Both the position numbers and the translations under genes were made by a program. From JAFDVL01 sp963794955 (GTDB lineage: Bacteria; Acidobacteriota; Blastocatellia; RBC074), in the NCBI GenBank assembly GCA_963794955.1, contig CAWCGF010000025.1, positions 62,001-126,000 on the forward strand: a stretch of 64,000 nt of DNA, written 5' to 3'. The notes under the pieces were generated by a model. The model was not told where the DNA came from. It made no database searches and was given only the letters and a program-made list of their open reading frames with translations. This document shows, in pieces, positions 7,741 through 14,870 of the stretch. How positions within the stretch are numbered: the stretch's first letter is position 1; the number at the start of each line of letters is the position of its first letter.

Positions 7741-8756
7741 GCGCTAGTGTAAAAACCAAAAAGGAAGAACCAGTCAAACTGCCGCGCCGCCGCATTAAGA
7801 AAGTGGTGGCGCATGGTGGCCATCACGGCGGCTCCTGGAAAGTGGCCTATGCTGATTTCGTCACTGCGATGATGGCCCTGTTTCTGGTGCTCTGGCTGTT
7901 GTCACAGGCCGATCAGAAGTTGAAACAATCGGTAGCAAATTACTTTCGCTCCTCCGGGGTTTTCAGCCAACAGGCCGGCGGGATTATGACTGGGCCTAAA
8001 AAAGTCAGCCAAGACCCTTCTTCCGAATCCACTATCGAGCAAAACATGTTCAGTGATATTGCGAATCGGCTAAAAGGGCAGTTTGGTTCACGCTCCGAAT
8101 TTAAGGGCGATAAGGATCGTGTCAAGATTCAGGTCACCGATGAAGGGTTGCAAATCCAAATTATTGATAGGGCGGATCGCGTCACCTTTGAATCCGGCAG
8201 CGCCGAATTGAATCCTACGGCGCGCCAAGTGCTGCTTGAAGTGGCCAAGGAAGTTTCCAAATTACCGAATCCTATTACGATTGGTGGACATACCGATAAA
8301 CATTTATTCCCGGCAGGCTCAACCTATAGCAATTGGGAACTCTCAGCGGATCGCGCCAATGCCGCCCGTCGAGCGCTTGAGAGCGGCGGCGTCAAACCGG
8401 AGCAGGTACGGCGTGTCGTAGGCTATGCCGATACAGAATTACTGTATCCCAATCACCCCTTTGCGCCAGCCAATCGCCGCATTAGCATCCTGGTGCTACG
8501 TATGAGTAAGGCCGGACAGCCAACGGACGACAAAAAGCTGGAAGCCATCGAAGGCAAAATTTCTGACCAGATGAACAAGGCCGAGCCGCCTGCGGCAGAG
8601 AAAGCTGGAGCGCAGGAAAAAACGCCCGGTGCACCCTCTGACGCGGCAGCAGCAGCGGGCGAACCCGGCACAAAAGGTCAGGCCGGGAAAGCAGCAGCGC
8701 ACAGCAGCAAACCGACGGCGGAACCAACCGTGTCGGCCAAGCCGACTAAGCGGTGA
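7737..8756 (+). CDS. motB: Flagellar motor stator protein MotB
   Basis: MotB is the peptidoglycan-anchored stator subunit. The 339-residue protein has a basic N-terminus, one membrane helix with the ion-binding aspartate at about residue 40 (SWKVAYADFVTAMMALFLVLWLL), a linker/plug, and an OmpA-like peptidoglycan-binding domain (residues ~140-255; FESGSAELNPTARQ, GGHTDKHLF). The YADFVTAMMA context is that of proton-type MotB, which is an inference. A ~75-residue Ala/Lys/Pro-rich tail is unusual. A strong terminator follows at 8791. Confidence 0.95.
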   Translation: MSASVKTKKEEPVKLPRRRIKKVVAHGGHHGGSWKVAYADFVTAMMALFLVLWLLSQADQKLKQSVANYFRSSGVFSQQAGGIMTGPKKVSQDPSSESTIEQNMFSDIANRLKGQFGSRSEFKGDKDRVKIQVTDEGLQIQIIDRADRVTFESGSAELNPTARQVLLEVAKEVSKLPNPITIGGHTDKHLFPAGSTYSNWELSADRANAARRALESGGVKPEQVRRVVGYADTELLYPNHPFAPANRRISILVLRMSKAGQPTDDKKLEAIEGKISDQMNKAEPPAAEKAGAQEKTPGAPSDAAAAAGEPGTKGQAGKAAAHSSKPTAEPTVSAKPTKR

Positions 8757-8790
8757 AGCATTTCCCTTTTGAGGTAGAGCAACTTTGCTA

Positions 8791-8820
8791 AACACGGCAG
8801 CGCCTTTGCTGCCGTGTTTT
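8791..8820 (+). terminator. Rho-independent terminator after motAB
   Basis: A perfect 11-bp stem (AACACGGCAGC / GCTGCCGTGTT) with a 6-nt loop is followed by TTTT and a further T-rich run. It ends the motAB transcript 35 bp after the motB stop. Confidence 0.9.
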
Positions 8821-8825
8821 CGCTC

Positions 8826-8886
8826 TTTTCCATTTGTCATTTTCCATCTGTCAGCGCCGTAGCAGCGGTCTGCGCCCTGACAAATA
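8826..8886. repeat. TGTCAGCGC-type palindromic intergenic repeat
   Basis: The stretch has ATTTGTCATTTTCCATCTGTCAGCGCC, then a GC-rich centre, then GCGCCCTGACAAAT, so TGTCAGCGC pairs with a near complement. A second copy with the same order of words lies at 14090-14150 between the convergent flhB and second motB genes. The remaining ~190 bp before fliL shows only a weak promoter candidate. Confidence 0.6.
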
Positions 8887-9026
8887 CTGCCCAGTGACGG
8901 AATCTCGTATTCGATTGCCGGAATGCCGTCAATCGCTGGGCAAAATAGCTATCGAGAATCCCAACCCGGTTGGCAATTCGCTTGAAAACCCTTGTAAAAC
9001 CGTAGTGATTCCTGCTTTGCCAAGTG

Positions 9027-9042
9027 CGGCACAGGACTCGCC
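9027..9042 (+). promoter_or_regulatory. Weak sigma-54-like promoter candidate for fliL
   Basis: CGGCAC, five bases, then TCGCC keeps the GG and GC dinucleotides 12 bases apart, as sigma-54 requires, but two conserved positions deviate (T to C in each element). It lies ~40 bp before the fliL start, downstream of the motB terminator, where an operon promoter is expected. It is a candidate only. Confidence 0.35.
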
Positions 9043-9080
9043 TATGATTTCAATGAAGGTAGTATTACCTGGAGGTCTTT

Positions 9081-9695
9081 ATGTCAGATACATCAACTAC
9101 TGCCCCTGCCGAAGGAAAACCGAAGAAGAGCAAACTCATGGTGATGATTATCGCCGCAGTAGTCGTCCTGGCGGTGGGTGGGGGCGGCGCGTTTTTCTTC
9201 CTCAAACGCGGGCAGGCAGCCGAAACGGCAGGGAAAGATAAGAAAGGTTCCAAGGAAGGCAAGAGCAAAAATAAAGGTGAGGAAGAAGAAGAACCAGCGG
9301 AACCCGCCGAAGGGGAAAAGGGACAGGAAGCGGGAGTGGGAAAACCCAAATTCAGCATTAAGAGCCTGGACTTGCCCGATGACAAAGACGTCAAGCAAGT
9401 CATTGAGCTACAACCGTTCGTCGTGAATTTAGCCGATAAAGGCGAGTCGCATTATCTGCGCGTGAGCGTCAGTATCGGCATTGGCGAAACCAAGGAAGAA
9501 AAGCCGGATGCGCTCTTAACGACGCGCGTGCGCAATGCGCTGCTCGCCGTGCTGATCAGCAAAACTTCCGAGGAAGTGTTAACGGAACAAGGCAAAGTCG
9601 TTTTGCGAAAACAACTTTTAAAAGCTGCTCGCGCGGCAATCGAAGAGCCAGCCATCGAAGCCGTTTATATCACCGACTTCATTGTCCAACTCTAA
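9081..9695 (+). CDS. fliL: Flagellar basal body-associated protein FliL
   Basis: FliL is a single-pass inner-membrane protein that surrounds or assists the stators. The 204 residues show a short cytoplasmic N-terminus, a membrane helix at about 19-42, an unusually long Lys/Glu-rich linker (about 43-90), and the conserved periplasmic domain (VIELQPFVVNLADKGESHYLRVSVSIGIG, ending with YITDFIVQ). GGAGG lies upstream of the ATG. It heads the fliL-fliN-fliO-fliP-fliQ-fliR-flhB gene run. Confidence 0.92.
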   Translation: MSDTSTTAPAEGKPKKSKLMVMIIAAVVVLAVGGGGAFFFLKRGQAAETAGKDKKGSKEGKSKNKGEEEEEPAEPAEGEKGQEAGVGKPKFSIKSLDLPDDKDVKQVIELQPFVVNLADKGESHYLRVSVSIGIGETKEEKPDALLTTRVRNALLAVLISKTSEEVLTEQGKVVLRKQLLKAARAAIEEPAIEAVYITDFIVQL

Positions 9696-9729
9696 ACTTG
9701 AGGGAGCCGGAATTTAGCTCTAAAAACTT

Positions 9730-10014
9730 ATGACAGAAGAGTTGCTACGCACTGCCAACGAGAGTGAAATTGAGTCGTGGCGTTACTTTAATGACCTGCC
9801 CGTGCCGCTGACAGTGGAAATTGGGCGCACCACATTGACCGCACGGGCAATTCTGGGATTGGACACTTCGAGCGTAATTCAACTGACGCGCTCGACCGGT
9901 GATGGGGTGGACGTGCTGGCCGGAGATCGGCGCATTGCGCGGGGCGAAATTGTGATGATCGAAGATCACACGGGCGTCCGCATCAATGAAGTGGTAGCGG
10001 AAGAACGCTCATAA
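9730..10014 (+). CDS. fliN: Flagellar motor switch protein FliN
   Basis: FliN forms the bottom of the C ring and docks FliH/FliI cargo. The 94-residue protein is mostly one SpoA (surface presentation of antigens) domain: DLPVPLTVEIGRTTLTARAILGLDTSSVIQL, then IARGEIVMIEDHTGVRINEVV. It starts 34 bp after fliL. A second, longer FliN-type protein is encoded at 25828-26841, so the organism has two SpoA-domain switch proteins besides FliM. Confidence 0.93.
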   Translation: MTEELLRTANESEIESWRYFNDLPVPLTVEIGRTTLTARAILGLDTSSVIQLTRSTGDGVDVLAGDRRIARGEIVMIEDHTGVRINEVVAEERS

Positions 10015-10022
10015 AATAAACA

Positions 10023-10098
10023 GAAGCCGTTAGCCCTTAGCTGTTAGCCCTTAGCCGGAATGCGCTAGGAGCTAAGGGCTAACAGCTAACAGCTAATT
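10023..10098. repeat. GTTAGC-word inverted repeat between fliN and fliO
   Basis: The gap is filled by repeats of TTAGC/GTTAGC words: GTTAGCCCTTAGCTGTTAGC on the left and GCTAAGGGCTAACAGCTAA on the right. The arms are complementary over ~19 bp with a short loop. It ends ~18 bp before the fliO start. Related elements lie at 11676-11754, 15962-16037 and, shorter, at 19325-19352. Confidence 0.75.
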
Positions 10099-10115
10099 AA
10101 GAGGTTAATGCGAAC

Positions 10116-10916
10116 ATGAAAACGTATGGTTTGACCCTGGCTTTGCTGATAAGCCTGGGCGGCAGCAATGCGTGGGCGCAAGCCCCCAACAATGCCGCTC
10201 CCCCAAAGATTGGGGCCGAAGTATCGTCTACCACGCCAGTCGCCGCTAAGGCACTTGGCACGCTCCCTCCCACGACGAAGCCTGCGGCGGCGAAAGCTGC
10301 CACTAACGCGGCGAAGCCTAAGCCCGCTACGCCTGACACGACGGTCAAAACAAAACCGCCGACAGCCGCACCACCCGCCACAGAAACCAAGATCGAGACC
10401 AAGACGGCAGGAACACAAACGCCTGCCAGTGACGCCGAAGCAAAGTCAGAGGCGAGCACGTTGCCGTTCAAGCTTAACGACCGGACAGAATCGTTGCCAC
10501 CAGCGCCGAGCCTGACGGGCTTGTTGCTGCGCACGTTTGGCGCGTTGCTCTTCATCGTGGGCTTGATTGCTGCGGTAGGCTGGGCCTTGCGCTATTTTGG
10601 GATTGTCAGTTTCGGCAAAGCACAAAATGAAACGGCAGGACTGAAGATTATGAACACTTTGCCGCTGGGCGAACGTCGTTCTTTACTGACTGTCAAGTTT
10701 GGCGACCGCATGCTGTTAATTGGCGCGACACCGCAAGGACTCTCGTTGCTGGCCGAGCAGCCGGAGGAAGTGAATATACCGGGCAATTATATGCCGATGC
10801 CAGGCGTGCAAACGGTGACTGACCTCCTGGGGGCCAAATCAGGCTACCAGTTTGAAGACGAGTTGGCACAGGCAACCCTCGCCGATAACACATGGCGTAA
10901 TAGGAGTGGGCGGTAA
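10116..10916 (+). CDS. fliO: Flagellar biosynthesis protein FliO
   Basis: FliO is the membrane chaperone for assembly of the FliPQR export gate. The 266-residue protein has a cleavable-looking signal (to about residue 22), a long Ala/Pro/Thr/Lys-rich periplasmic stretch (about 25-125), one membrane helix at about 133-156 (LLLRTFGALLFIVGLIAAVGW) and a cytoplasmic FliO domain (NTLPLGERRSLLTVKFGDRMLLIGATPQGLSLL). The signal-like start plus long repeat-rich linker is unusual for FliO. Its stop codon overlaps an ATG at 10916 (TAATGA). Confidence 0.9.
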   Translation: MKTYGLTLALLISLGGSNAWAQAPNNAAPPKIGAEVSSTTPVAAKALGTLPPTTKPAAAKAATNAAKPKPATPDTTVKTKPPTAAPPATETKIETKTAGTQTPASDAEAKSEASTLPFKLNDRTESLPPAPSLTGLLLRTFGALLFIVGLIAAVGWALRYFGIVSFGKAQNETAGLKIMNTLPLGERRSLLTVKFGDRMLLIGATPQGLSLLAEQPEEVNIPGNYMPMPGVQTVTDLLGAKSGYQFEDELAQATLADNTWRNRSGR

Positions 10917-10944
10917 TGACGACACGCGCGCTGGCTCTTCGCAC

Positions 10945-11673
10945 GTGGCGAAAGGGATTATTTGGCTAGCCTGTCTGGGGCTGTCCGTCCTGCCCGTGGT
11001 CGCCGCACCGGAAGACGCTGCTCTCAATCTTGACCTGTCGAAAACCAGCGGCTCATTGCCGATCCAGATCATGGTGTTGCTCACGTTGTTGAGCTTCATC
11101 CCCGCGATTCTGATGTCAATGACCTGCTTTACGCGGTTGCTGGTCGTCTTTCACTTTTTGCGGCAGGCGCTCGGTACTCAGGAAGCGCCAAATAACCAGG
11201 TGCTGATCGGGTTGTCATTGTTCCTGACCATGTTTGTGATGACGCCAGTCATGACGCGCATCAATCAGGACGCGCTGCAGCCGATGCTCGCTGGACAGGT
11301 CACACAGATGCAGGCCATCGAACGCGCACTGGTGCCGTTGCGCGCCTATATGCTCAAACACACGCGCGAGCATGACCTGGCCTTATTCATTAAGCTGGCG
11401 GGCAATGCGATGCCCAATTCGCCGGACGATGTGGCCACGACCACACTCGTGCCCGCATACATGATTTCGGAATTGAAAACTGCCTTTCAGATTGGCTTCG
11501 TATTGTTCATTCCGTTTCTGGTCATTGATCTAGCGGTGTCCTCTGTCTTGCTTTCGATGGGCATGATGCAATTGCCGCCTGTGGTGGTTTCAATGCCGCT
11601 CAAGATTTTGCTGTTTGTGATGGTGGACGGTTGGTATCTGATTATTGGTTCGTTAATGAAAAGCCTTACTTAA
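10945..11673 (+). CDS. fliP: Flagellar type III export gate protein FliP (start uncertain)
   Basis: FliP forms the core of the FliPQR export channel. The frame encodes hydrophobic helices and the conserved SFIPAILMSMTCFTRLLVVFHFLRQALGTQ..PPN-type segment (here EAPNNQ), ending VDGWYLIIGSL. From the GTG at 10945 it is 242 residues with a signal-like N-terminus, but no Shine-Dalgarno precedes that GTG. The well-placed start (AGGAG then ATG at 10916, overlapping the fliO stop) is in another frame and would join this one by a -1 shift at 10951-10957, giving 252 residues. GTG at 10906 is another possible start. Family certain; start not. Confidence 0.93.
   Translation: MAKGIIWLACLGLSVLPVVAAPEDAALNLDLSKTSGSLPIQIMVLLTLLSFIPAILMSMTCFTRLLVVFHFLRQALGTQEAPNNQVLIGLSLFLTMFVMTPVMTRINQDALQPMLAGQVTQMQAIERALVPLRAYMLKHTREHDLALFIKLAGNAMPNSPDDVATTTLVPAYMISELKTAFQIGFVLFIPFLVIDLAVSSVLLSMGMMQLPPVVVSMPLKILLFVMVDGWYLIIGSLMKSLT
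10951..10957 (+). other. Candidate -1 slippery heptamer A_AAG_GGA at the fliP start
   Basis: Reading from the coupled ATG at 10916, the 12th to 14th codons are CGA AAG GGA, so the heptamer A_AAG_GGA has the exact X_XXY_YYZ form for -1 slippage. The zero frame ends at a TAG at 10967-10969. The -1 frame enters FliP and yields MTTRALALRTWRKGIIWLAC as the N-terminus, which reads as a textbook signal sequence. A one-base error in the assembly would give the same picture. Confidence 0.4.
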
Positions 11674-11675
11674 CT

Positions 11676-11754
11676 TGCGATTAACCGTTAGCTATTAACT
11701 ATTAGCTGAGCCTCTTCTGGCTAACACCTAATAGCTAATGGCTAACAGCTAATG
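11676..11754. repeat. GTTAGC/TAGCTA-word inverted repeat between fliP and fliQ
   Basis: Left arm CGTTAGCTATTAACTATTAGCTGAG and right arm CTAACACCTAATAGCTAATGGCTAACAG are partly complementary and made of the same TTAGC words as the elements at 10023 and 15962. It fills the whole fliP-fliQ gap and ends at the fliQ start. Confidence 0.7.
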
Positions 11755-11763
11755 GGGTTCGAT

Positions 11764-12033
11764 ATGTCTGACGCACTTGTTATGACGCTGATTCAGCGCG
11801 CGCTGGAAACCTTACTCTCGGTCATCGGTCCGATGCTGGGCGTGGCGGTGGTGGTTGGCATCGGGGTGAGTTTGATTCAAACACTGACTTCGATTCAGGA
11901 TCAAACCTTTTCCTTTGCGCCGCGAGTGGCGGCGATCTTTGGTATTTTCCTCCTGACTTTCCCCTGGATTCTGCAAGTCCTGATCTCATTTACCAATGCG
12001 CTGTTCGGTGATTTCACGCTTTATATTCAGTAA
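11764..12033 (+). CDS. fliQ: Flagellar export gate protein FliQ
   Basis: FliQ is the two-helix membrane component of the FliPQR export gate. From ATG 11764 it has 89 residues, the usual length, with two long hydrophobic hairpin helices and the conserved GVSLIQTLTSIQDQTFSFAPR stretch between them. A second ATG four codons upstream (11752) is possible, but it lies at the edge of the intergenic repeat. GGGG about 5 nt before 11764 may serve as Shine-Dalgarno. Confidence 0.94.
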   Translation: MSDALVMTLIQRALETLLSVIGPMLGVAVVVGIGVSLIQTLTSIQDQTFSFAPRVAAIFGIFLLTFPWILQVLISFTNALFGDFTLYIQ

Positions 12034-12035
12034 GA

Positions 12036-12070
12036 GTATTGGTCATTGGTCATTGAAGGGAAATCGTATG
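12036..12070. repeat. Short TGGTCATT repeat between fliQ and fliR
   Basis: GTATTGGTCATTGGTCATTGAAGG begins right after the fliQ stop, repeating the word that dominates the element at 6522-6642. A complementary ATGGTCAA/ GATGACAAGTGACA stretch follows, so a weak hairpin is possible. Confidence 0.5.
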
Positions 12071-12121
12071 GTCAACCACCGATGACAAGTGACAGGACGC
12101 ACATAACCCTCTAACTCGCTC

Positions 12122-12898
12122 ATGGAATCCATTACCATCCCCTTGCGCCCAGTATTGATCTACGCCGTGGTACTGGCGCGCGTGGGAGGCGTGGTGACCT
12201 TCGCGCCGTTTTGGGATCACAAAGCGGTGAACATCCGCATCCGAGCGTTACTGGCCTTGAGTATCGCGCTGATTATCGCGCCTGTGGTCGCGGCACGAAT
12301 GCCGACGCCACCGACGGAAATCTTCAGCTTGACCCTGGTACTGGGCGGCGAATTGATCATTGGCTTCATTCTGGGCTTTGCCGGACGCCTGGTTTTCAGC
12401 GCGATAGAAATGGCTGCGGGCTTGCTGGGCTTTCAGATGGGTTTATCTTTGGCCAGCACGATTGACCCGGCCACCCAGGCCCAAACGGCGGCCCTGGCCA
12501 TCCTGGCGCAGATGTTCGGGTTGATGGTGATGCTGGCCTCGAATGGGCATCATTGGATGCTGGAAGTTACGGTGCAAAGTTATCAGTTTGTGGTGCCCGG
12601 AGGATTTCACATGACCGGCGCACTGGGCGAAATCATCCTCCGCCTCTCGGCAGACGCTTTAGCTACCGGCGTAGCGCTGGCCGCTCCAGCGATTGTCGTG
12701 CTGCTGTCAATTGACACGTTGCTTGCCGTAGCGGCGCGCGTTTCGCCGCGCCTGGAAATCCTGATTCTTGGTTTCCCGCTGAAAATCGCTACTGGCTTAT
12801 GGCTGTTGGGCGCATCTGTCTATTTCATGCCTGGTGCCATTCGTACGGCTTTCACATCGCTACGACACGCCATTACGCGCGCGCTGGGGGCGATGTAA
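12122..12898 (+). CDS. fliR: Flagellar export gate protein FliR
   Basis: FliR is the third subunit of the FliPQR gate and contacts FlhB. The 258-residue membrane protein has about six hydrophobic segments. It carries the conserved early FAPFWDHKAVNIRIRALLALSIALI part, GFQMGLSLASTIDPATQAQTAALA, and the late SPRLEILILGFPLKIATGLWLL. It follows fliQ after 88 bp and precedes flhB by 66 bp, the usual order. Confidence 0.96.
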   Translation: MESITIPLRPVLIYAVVLARVGGVVTFAPFWDHKAVNIRIRALLALSIALIIAPVVAARMPTPPTEIFSLTLVLGGELIIGFILGFAGRLVFSAIEMAAGLLGFQMGLSLASTIDPATQAQTAALAILAQMFGLMVMLASNGHHWMLEVTVQSYQFVVPGGFHMTGALGEIILRLSADALATGVALAAPAIVVLLSIDTLLAVAARVSPRLEILILGFPLKIATGLWLLGASVYFMPGAIRTAFTSLRHAITRALGAM

Positions 12899-12964
12899 AA
12901 GAGGCCAGGAACGTCTGGGGAAGTCCGGCTTCCTTAGACTTTCTTAGTCTTTCCCAGACTCAAC

Positions 12965-14017
12965 ATGGCAACGAATCGCTCAGAAAAACCGACTCCCAAA
13001 AAACGAGAAGATGCGCGCAAGAAAGGGCAAATTGCGCGGCGCCCGGAATTGCCTGCTGCCGTCGGCTTTCTGGCGGCGCTTGTCATGCTGCGCCTGATGA
13101 GTGACAACATCCTGGCACACATCACTGGATTTATGACAGGCACAATGCACAATGCAGGCCAATTAACGGCAATTACTCCGTTAGCTGCCTCACAGATGCT
13201 GATGGATGCGTTAGCGCGGCTGGCGGCGGTGTCGCTGCCCGTGATCGCGGCGGTGATGTTGGCGGGCCTTGCCAGCAACTTTGCGCAAGGGGGCTTTACT
13301 TTCACGCCCAAGGCGCTCAAACCGCGCGGGGAAAGATTCAATCCGCTTGCCAATTTCAAACGCACAATGGGGTTGGATGGCTTGGTACAATTTGGCAAAG
13401 GCTTGCTCGTCATCGCAGCGATTGTCGCAGTTTGTTATAACCCGATACGACAAGCGCTCGGTGCATCACCGGGCTTGGTTGGAATACCTGCGCCACAGAT
13501 CATGCAATCATTAGGCGCGTTACTTTATCAACTCGGTTTGCGTGCCGGGCTGATCATCCTGCTTGTGGCTTTCCTTGATTATGCGTACGGTTGGTATAAG
13601 CACGAAAAATCCTTGAAGATGTCCAAGCAGGAAATCCGCGACGAATATCGTCAGCAGGAAGGCGATCCGCTGGTCAAAAGCCAACGGCGGCGCGCGGCGC
13701 GGGCGATGCTACAACGTCACATCGCCGCCGAAGTCCCCAAAGCCGATGTCGTCATCACTAACCCAACGCACTTTGCCGTCGCCTTGCGTTATGACCGCGA
13801 GAATCATGCCGCGCCAATCCTTGTGGCCAAAGGCGCGGATGACCTGGCGCGCCGCATTCGTGAAATTGCGCAAGCGCACGATGTCGCCATCATCGAGAAT
13901 CCGCCGCTGGCGCGCTCGTTGTACCGCACTGTCGAAATTGGCCGTGCGATTCCCCCCGACCTGTTCCGTGCTGTAGCTGAAGTATTAGCGTATGTGTTTC
14001 GGCACCGAGCGCAGTGA
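12965..14017 (+). CDS. flhB: Flagellar export switch protein FlhB
   Basis: FlhB switches export from hook to filament substrates together with FliK. The 350-residue protein has four membrane helices (about residues 30-215). Its cytoplasmic domain carries the autocleavage motif NPTH near residue 266 (DVVITNPTHFAVALRYD), followed by the expected GADDLARRIREIA and ENPPLARSLY. The N-terminus EKPTPKKREDARKKGQI is diagnostic of the family. It is the last + strand flagellar gene and faces the - strand locus. Confidence 0.98.
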   Translation: MATNRSEKPTPKKREDARKKGQIARRPELPAAVGFLAALVMLRLMSDNILAHITGFMTGTMHNAGQLTAITPLAASQMLMDALARLAAVSLPVIAAVMLAGLASNFAQGGFTFTPKALKPRGERFNPLANFKRTMGLDGLVQFGKGLLVIAAIVAVCYNPIRQALGASPGLVGIPAPQIMQSLGALLYQLGLRAGLIILLVAFLDYAYGWYKHEKSLKMSKQEIRDEYRQQEGDPLVKSQRRRAARAMLQRHIAAEVPKADVVITNPTHFAVALRYDRENHAAPILVAKGADDLARRIREIAQAHDVAIIENPPLARSLYRTVEIGRAIPPDLFRAVAEVLAYVFRHRAQ

Positions 14018-14084
14018 GAGAATTAAGGAGAAGAGGGGCGAGATATTAGATAAGCAAGGTGCCACCTGTTCTCCGGTGTTATGG

Positions 14085-14165
14085 CACTGGTCATTTTCCA
14101 TTTTCCAGTTGCGATTTGTCATTTGTCAGCGCGGAGAGAGCGGTTTTCGTGCTGACAGCAGTGGA
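14085..14165. repeat. TGTCAGCGC-type repeat between convergent flhB and second motB
   Basis: The 151-bp convergent gap holds TGGTCATTTTCCATTTTCCAG, then ATTTGTCATTTGTCAGCGCGG, then a GTGCTGACAGC return arm. This is the same word order as at 8826-8886. No T-run terminator is obvious, so this palindrome may separate the two opposing transcripts. Confidence 0.6.
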
Positions 14166-14168
14166 AGT

Positions 14169-14870
14169 TTATTTCTCGCCATTCAGGATGACCAAATCTA
14201 CCCGCCGATTTAACGCACGGCCTTCCACTGTGCTGTTCGTGGCAATAGGACGCTCTCCGGCATAGCCCGCCAGCGAGAGGCGCGCGGGCGCAACGCCACG
14301 CGCCACAAATTGTCCTAACACCAGAGAAGCACGTGCCGAAGAGAGTTCCCAGTTCGATGGATAACGCATAGTCGCAATGGGCGTGGAGTCGGTGTGGCCT
14401 TCCACCCGTAGTTGCGCATCGGAATATTTGAGCACATCTGCCAGGGTTTCGATCAAAGCCCGCGCATCCTCGCGCATGGTGGCTTCCCCCGGCGCAAAGA
14501 AGCCGGCTTCCGCCATTGATACAATAAAGCTCCCTTTGCCACCGAGAATGCGGGCGCGTGCCCGCAACGCGGGATTGGCCGCAAACGCGCTTTCCATCGC
14601 CGTATGAACTTCACTGACTGTTTTGACGCCCGGTAAAACGCCATTCCCGTGGATAGCGGTCAGCGCGCGATTGCTGACGACGTGACTCACCGCTTCCGCC
14701 ACTTTGCTGGCCCGCTCGTGATCGGCAGCGGCATAGAGCACAACGAACAGAGTGAAAAGCAACGTCACCAAATCAGCATAAGAGATGAGCCAACGTTCAT
14801 GTGGTTCCGGGCTTTCGGCATGCCGTCTGGGCCTGCGCGGCGGGCGCTGGGTAGAGGAAAGTTTATTCAT
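14169..14870 (-). CDS. Second flagellar stator protein, MotB/MotS-like
   Basis: This is a second MotB-type stator subunit of 233 residues: one membrane helix with the ion-binding aspartate at about residue 33 (WLISYADLVTLLFTLFVVLYA), then an OmpA-like peptidoglycan-binding domain (LRVEGHTDSTP, NWELSSARA, NRRVDLVIL). The helix reads YADLVTLLFT rather than the YADFVTAMMA of the other MotB, closer to sodium-type MotS/PomB proteins. The ion preference is inferred. The start overlaps the stop of its MotA partner by 4 bp. It ends the long - strand flagellar gene run. Confidence 0.9.
   Translation of the reverse strand: MNKLSSTQRPPRRPRRHAESPEPHERWLISYADLVTLLFTLFVVLYAAADHERASKVAEAVSHVVSNRALTAIHGNGVLPGVKTVSEVHTAMESAFAANPALRARARILGGKGSFIVSMAEAGFFAPGEATMREDARALIETLADVLKYSDAQLRVEGHTDSTPIATMRYPSNWELSSARASLVLGQFVARGVAPARLSLAGYAGERPIATNSTVEGRALNRRVDLVILNGEK

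Noticed and set aside
8834..9241. A 135-codon frame before and over the fliL start
   Set aside because: It covers the palindromic repeat and the fliL ribosome site, runs into fliL in another frame and has an unnatural composition; fliL itself is certain.
14059..14265. 68- and 73-codon + strand frames in the flhB/second motB convergent gap
   Set aside because: They consist of the TGTCAGCGC repeat and the reverse complement of the second motB gene.
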